A program made the position numbers and the translations under genes. The notes under the pieces were generated by a model, which saw only the letters and a program-made list of their open reading frames with translations, was not told the DNA's origin and ran no database searches. This document shows, in pieces, positions 5,495 through 6,707 of a stretch of 6,707 nt of DNA (position 1 is its first letter; every line of letters begins with the position of its first letter). Origin of the DNA: Pontimonas sp964350865 (lineage in GTDB: Bacteria; Actinomycetota; Actinomycetes; Actinomycetales; Microbacteriaceae). The stretch covers positions 1 through 6,707 of the forward strand of contig CAYGLJ010000051.1 of NCBI GenBank assembly GCA_964350865.1, read 5' to 3'.

Positions 5495-6565
5495 ATGCTC
5501 ACACTTCCCCCTCATGTTCTTCGCGCCTTCTCCCGACGTGCCGTGACGAGCACTGGAGTCCTGCTGACGATGGGGATTCTTGTGGGTTGCAGCGCACCTG
5601 AACCGCCTACCCCCGAGAGGGCTTCTATCGAAGAAAGCTCCTCGGATGCGGACTCAACAGAGGCCACCGACGAGCGCGTTGATATCCCTACTGGGCTTGA
5701 AGCGCGCAGTTTTGCGGAAGGCATCAGCGACGCGGAGTTGCTCTCCTGGGTTGAGGCCGCAATCGGCGAGATGAAAGATCCACCCACCAGTTTCCTGGGC
5801 TTGATTTGGCCAATCGGGAACCAAATAGACGATGAACCAGACCCTCAGCTCTTCGATGGCGACATGTTCCGCGAACACACGCAGGTTCTCACCGAGGAGG
5901 ATCTGGTGGAGGCAGTGGAAACGTTTTCGACTTGGCAGTCCAACTTGGTGTGTGCAGAAGAAATTGATGAGCGCGAACTGGAGGATGGAGCCCAGCGGGT
6001 GGGTCGTTGGATCAACGGCGCAGCTGACGTCGCCACCGCTCCCGACCCCTGTTTTCGGGCTCGATCAGCCGTTTACGCGTGGCCAACAGGAGTGAGTAAG
6101 ACCACAGCAACAGAAGTGTGGTTCCACGAGGCCTACCACGGCCTCCAGAACTTTCTGATCAGGCAATGTTCTCTGGTGGAGAACCAGCCGGAAGAAAACT
6201 ACGAAGGAATCCGGTGGTTCACCGAGGGCACAGCTGAATACTTCGGCAATTACATGGCAGCAAAAATCGAAGGGAGAGATGATTATGTCCAAACCATCCT
6301 CCAAAAGGCCTACAACGACTACCGCGGCGATCCAGGAGCGGACTTCAACAACGCATATTTCCAAGCTGCCGGAATCCAACTCATGATTGAGCGTGGCAGC
6401 CTAGACGCCGAAAAGATTAAGGACGGCAGTTACTTTAATGATTGCGCCTATATGGAGACATTTGACCCTGGCCAACCTGAGGCAAAGTACATTTCAGAAA
6501 ATTTCGGTGAAATTGAGATTGTAGACGGCGCATACCGTTATCGAGATGCGGCGGTCAACGGGTGA
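5495..6565 (+). CDS. Lipoprotein zinc metallopeptidase (gluzincin-like, HExxH)
   Basis: This 356-residue protein starts at ATG 5495, 7 bases after AAAGG (5483-5487). The signal peptide carries R14-R15, a hydrophobic core (about 16-29) and lipobox L-V-G-C with the lipidated Cys at 32. S-R-R-A-V weakly resembles a twin-arginine signal. A Ser/Glu/Asp/Pro-rich linker (33-65) precedes the folded part. Residues 211-215 are H-E-A-Y-H, the HExxH zinc site with Glu212 as catalytic base. W-F-T-E-G-T-A-E-Y-F (241-250) gives Glu244 as likely third zinc ligand, 28 residues after His215, as in gluzincins whose E-G-x-A-E-Y-F helix follows the zinc helix. Cysteines at 153, 186, 225 and 317 may form disulfides outside the cell. 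The subfamily is not recognised. It is likely co-transcribed with the small peptide gene and could act on surface or secreted proteins; the substrate is unknown. Confidence 0.82.
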   Translation: MLTLPPHVLRAFSRRAVTSTGVLLTMGILVGCSAPEPPTPERASIEESSSDADSTEATDERVDIPTGLEARSFAEGISDAELLSWVEAAIGEMKDPPTSFLGLIWPIGNQIDDEPDPQLFDGDMFREHTQVLTEEDLVEAVETFSTWQSNLVCAEEIDERELEDGAQRVGRWINGAADVATAPDPCFRARSAVYAWPTGVSKTTATEVWFHEAYHGLQNFLIRQCSLVENQPEENYEGIRWFTEGTAEYFGNYMAAKIEGRDDYVQTILQKAYNDYRGDPGADFNNAYFQAAGIQLMIERGSLDAEKIKDGSYFNDCAYMETFDPGQPEAKYISENFGEIEIVDGAYRYRDAAVNG

Positions 6566-6584
6566 ACCGTGAAGAATCTTAACA

Positions 6585-6613
6585 ACGGGTAGAAGCCATT
6601 TCTCGAGACCCGT
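6585..6613. terminator. Weak hairpin between the metallopeptidase gene and the tRNA
   Basis: ACGGGT at 6585-6590 is inverted as ACCCGT at 6608-6613, with a minor inner AGAA/TTCT pairing. It lies 20 bases after the stop codon of the metallopeptidase gene and about 50 bases beyond the 3' end of the convergent tRNA, so it could end transcripts from both sides. No T-run follows on either strand, so the call is tentative. The rest of 6566-6660 shows nothing recognisable. Confidence 0.3.
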
Positions 6614-6660
6614 GGACCCGGCGGACCTCGCAGGGAAGTGTTACATCGTTGGAAAACGTG

Positions 6661-6707
6661 TGGCACGCCCGGAGGGATTCGAACCCCCAACCTTCTGATC
6701 CGTAGTT
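6661..6707 (-). tRNA. tRNA-Arg(ACG), 3' part, truncated by window edge
   Basis: On the minus strand the sequence holds, from 5' to 3': the end of the anticodon stem, loop C-T-A-C-G-G-A with anticodon ACG (complement of 6701-6703) after the invariant T33, a 5-base variable loop, a T arm with stem GGGGG/CCCTC and loop TTCGAAT, the acceptor 3' strand CGGGCGT, discriminator G and an encoded CCA (6661-6663). The ACG anticodon reads arginine codons CGN after A34 is converted to inosine. The D arm and 5' acceptor strand lie outside the window. It converges on the metallopeptidase gene. Genomic islands often insert at tRNA 3' ends, but no integrase or repeat of the tRNA end is visible here. Confidence 0.93.

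Noticed and set aside
6661..6707. Genomic-island attachment site at the tRNA-Arg 3' end
   Set aside because: No second copy of the tRNA 3' end was found in the window and no integrase gene is present.

Overview
The window looks like chromosome of a Gram-positive actinobacterium of intermediate GC, perhaps Micrococcales/Microbacteriaceae; this placement is an inference. It rests on extended -10 promoters of TGnTAnnnT type, likely leaderless starts, two lipobox lipoproteins, an "HG-V-Q" type histidine kinase and a tRNA-Arg(ACG) with encoded CCA. No mobile element, CRISPR array or phage gene was seen.

Layout: (1) 1-313, minus strand: N-terminal part of a secreted protein of unknown function, cut by the window edge. 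(2) 314-363: compact, symmetric divergent promoter region. (3) 424-2886: a large lipoprotein with two chymotrypsin-fold repeats; the first has lost the catalytic triad and the second retains H/D/S. (4) 2923-3540 and 3515-5245: NarL-type response regulator and an overlapping membrane histidine kinase, forming a two-component system; the regulator may have its own leaderless promoter. (5) 5246-5351: non-coding, with an extended -10 promoter resembling those at 314-363 and a perfect 12-bp inverted repeat. (6) 5352-5453: candidate 33-residue single-span membrane peptide. (7) 5495-6565: lipoprotein zinc metallopeptidase (HExxH plus downstream Glu). (8) 6566-6660: spacer with a weak hairpin. (9) 6661-6707: 3' part of tRNA-Arg(ACG) on the minus strand.

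How the parts may work together (inference): a cell-surface module of two membrane-anchored proteins, one serine protease with a pseudoprotease domain and one metallopeptidase, flanks a two-component system whose kinase has two blocks of membrane helices. Three promoters share a TGCTAA-containing extended -10, which suggests coordinated control of the secreted protein, the protease and the small-peptide/metallopeptidase unit. Nothing in the sequence identifies the signal or the protease substrates.
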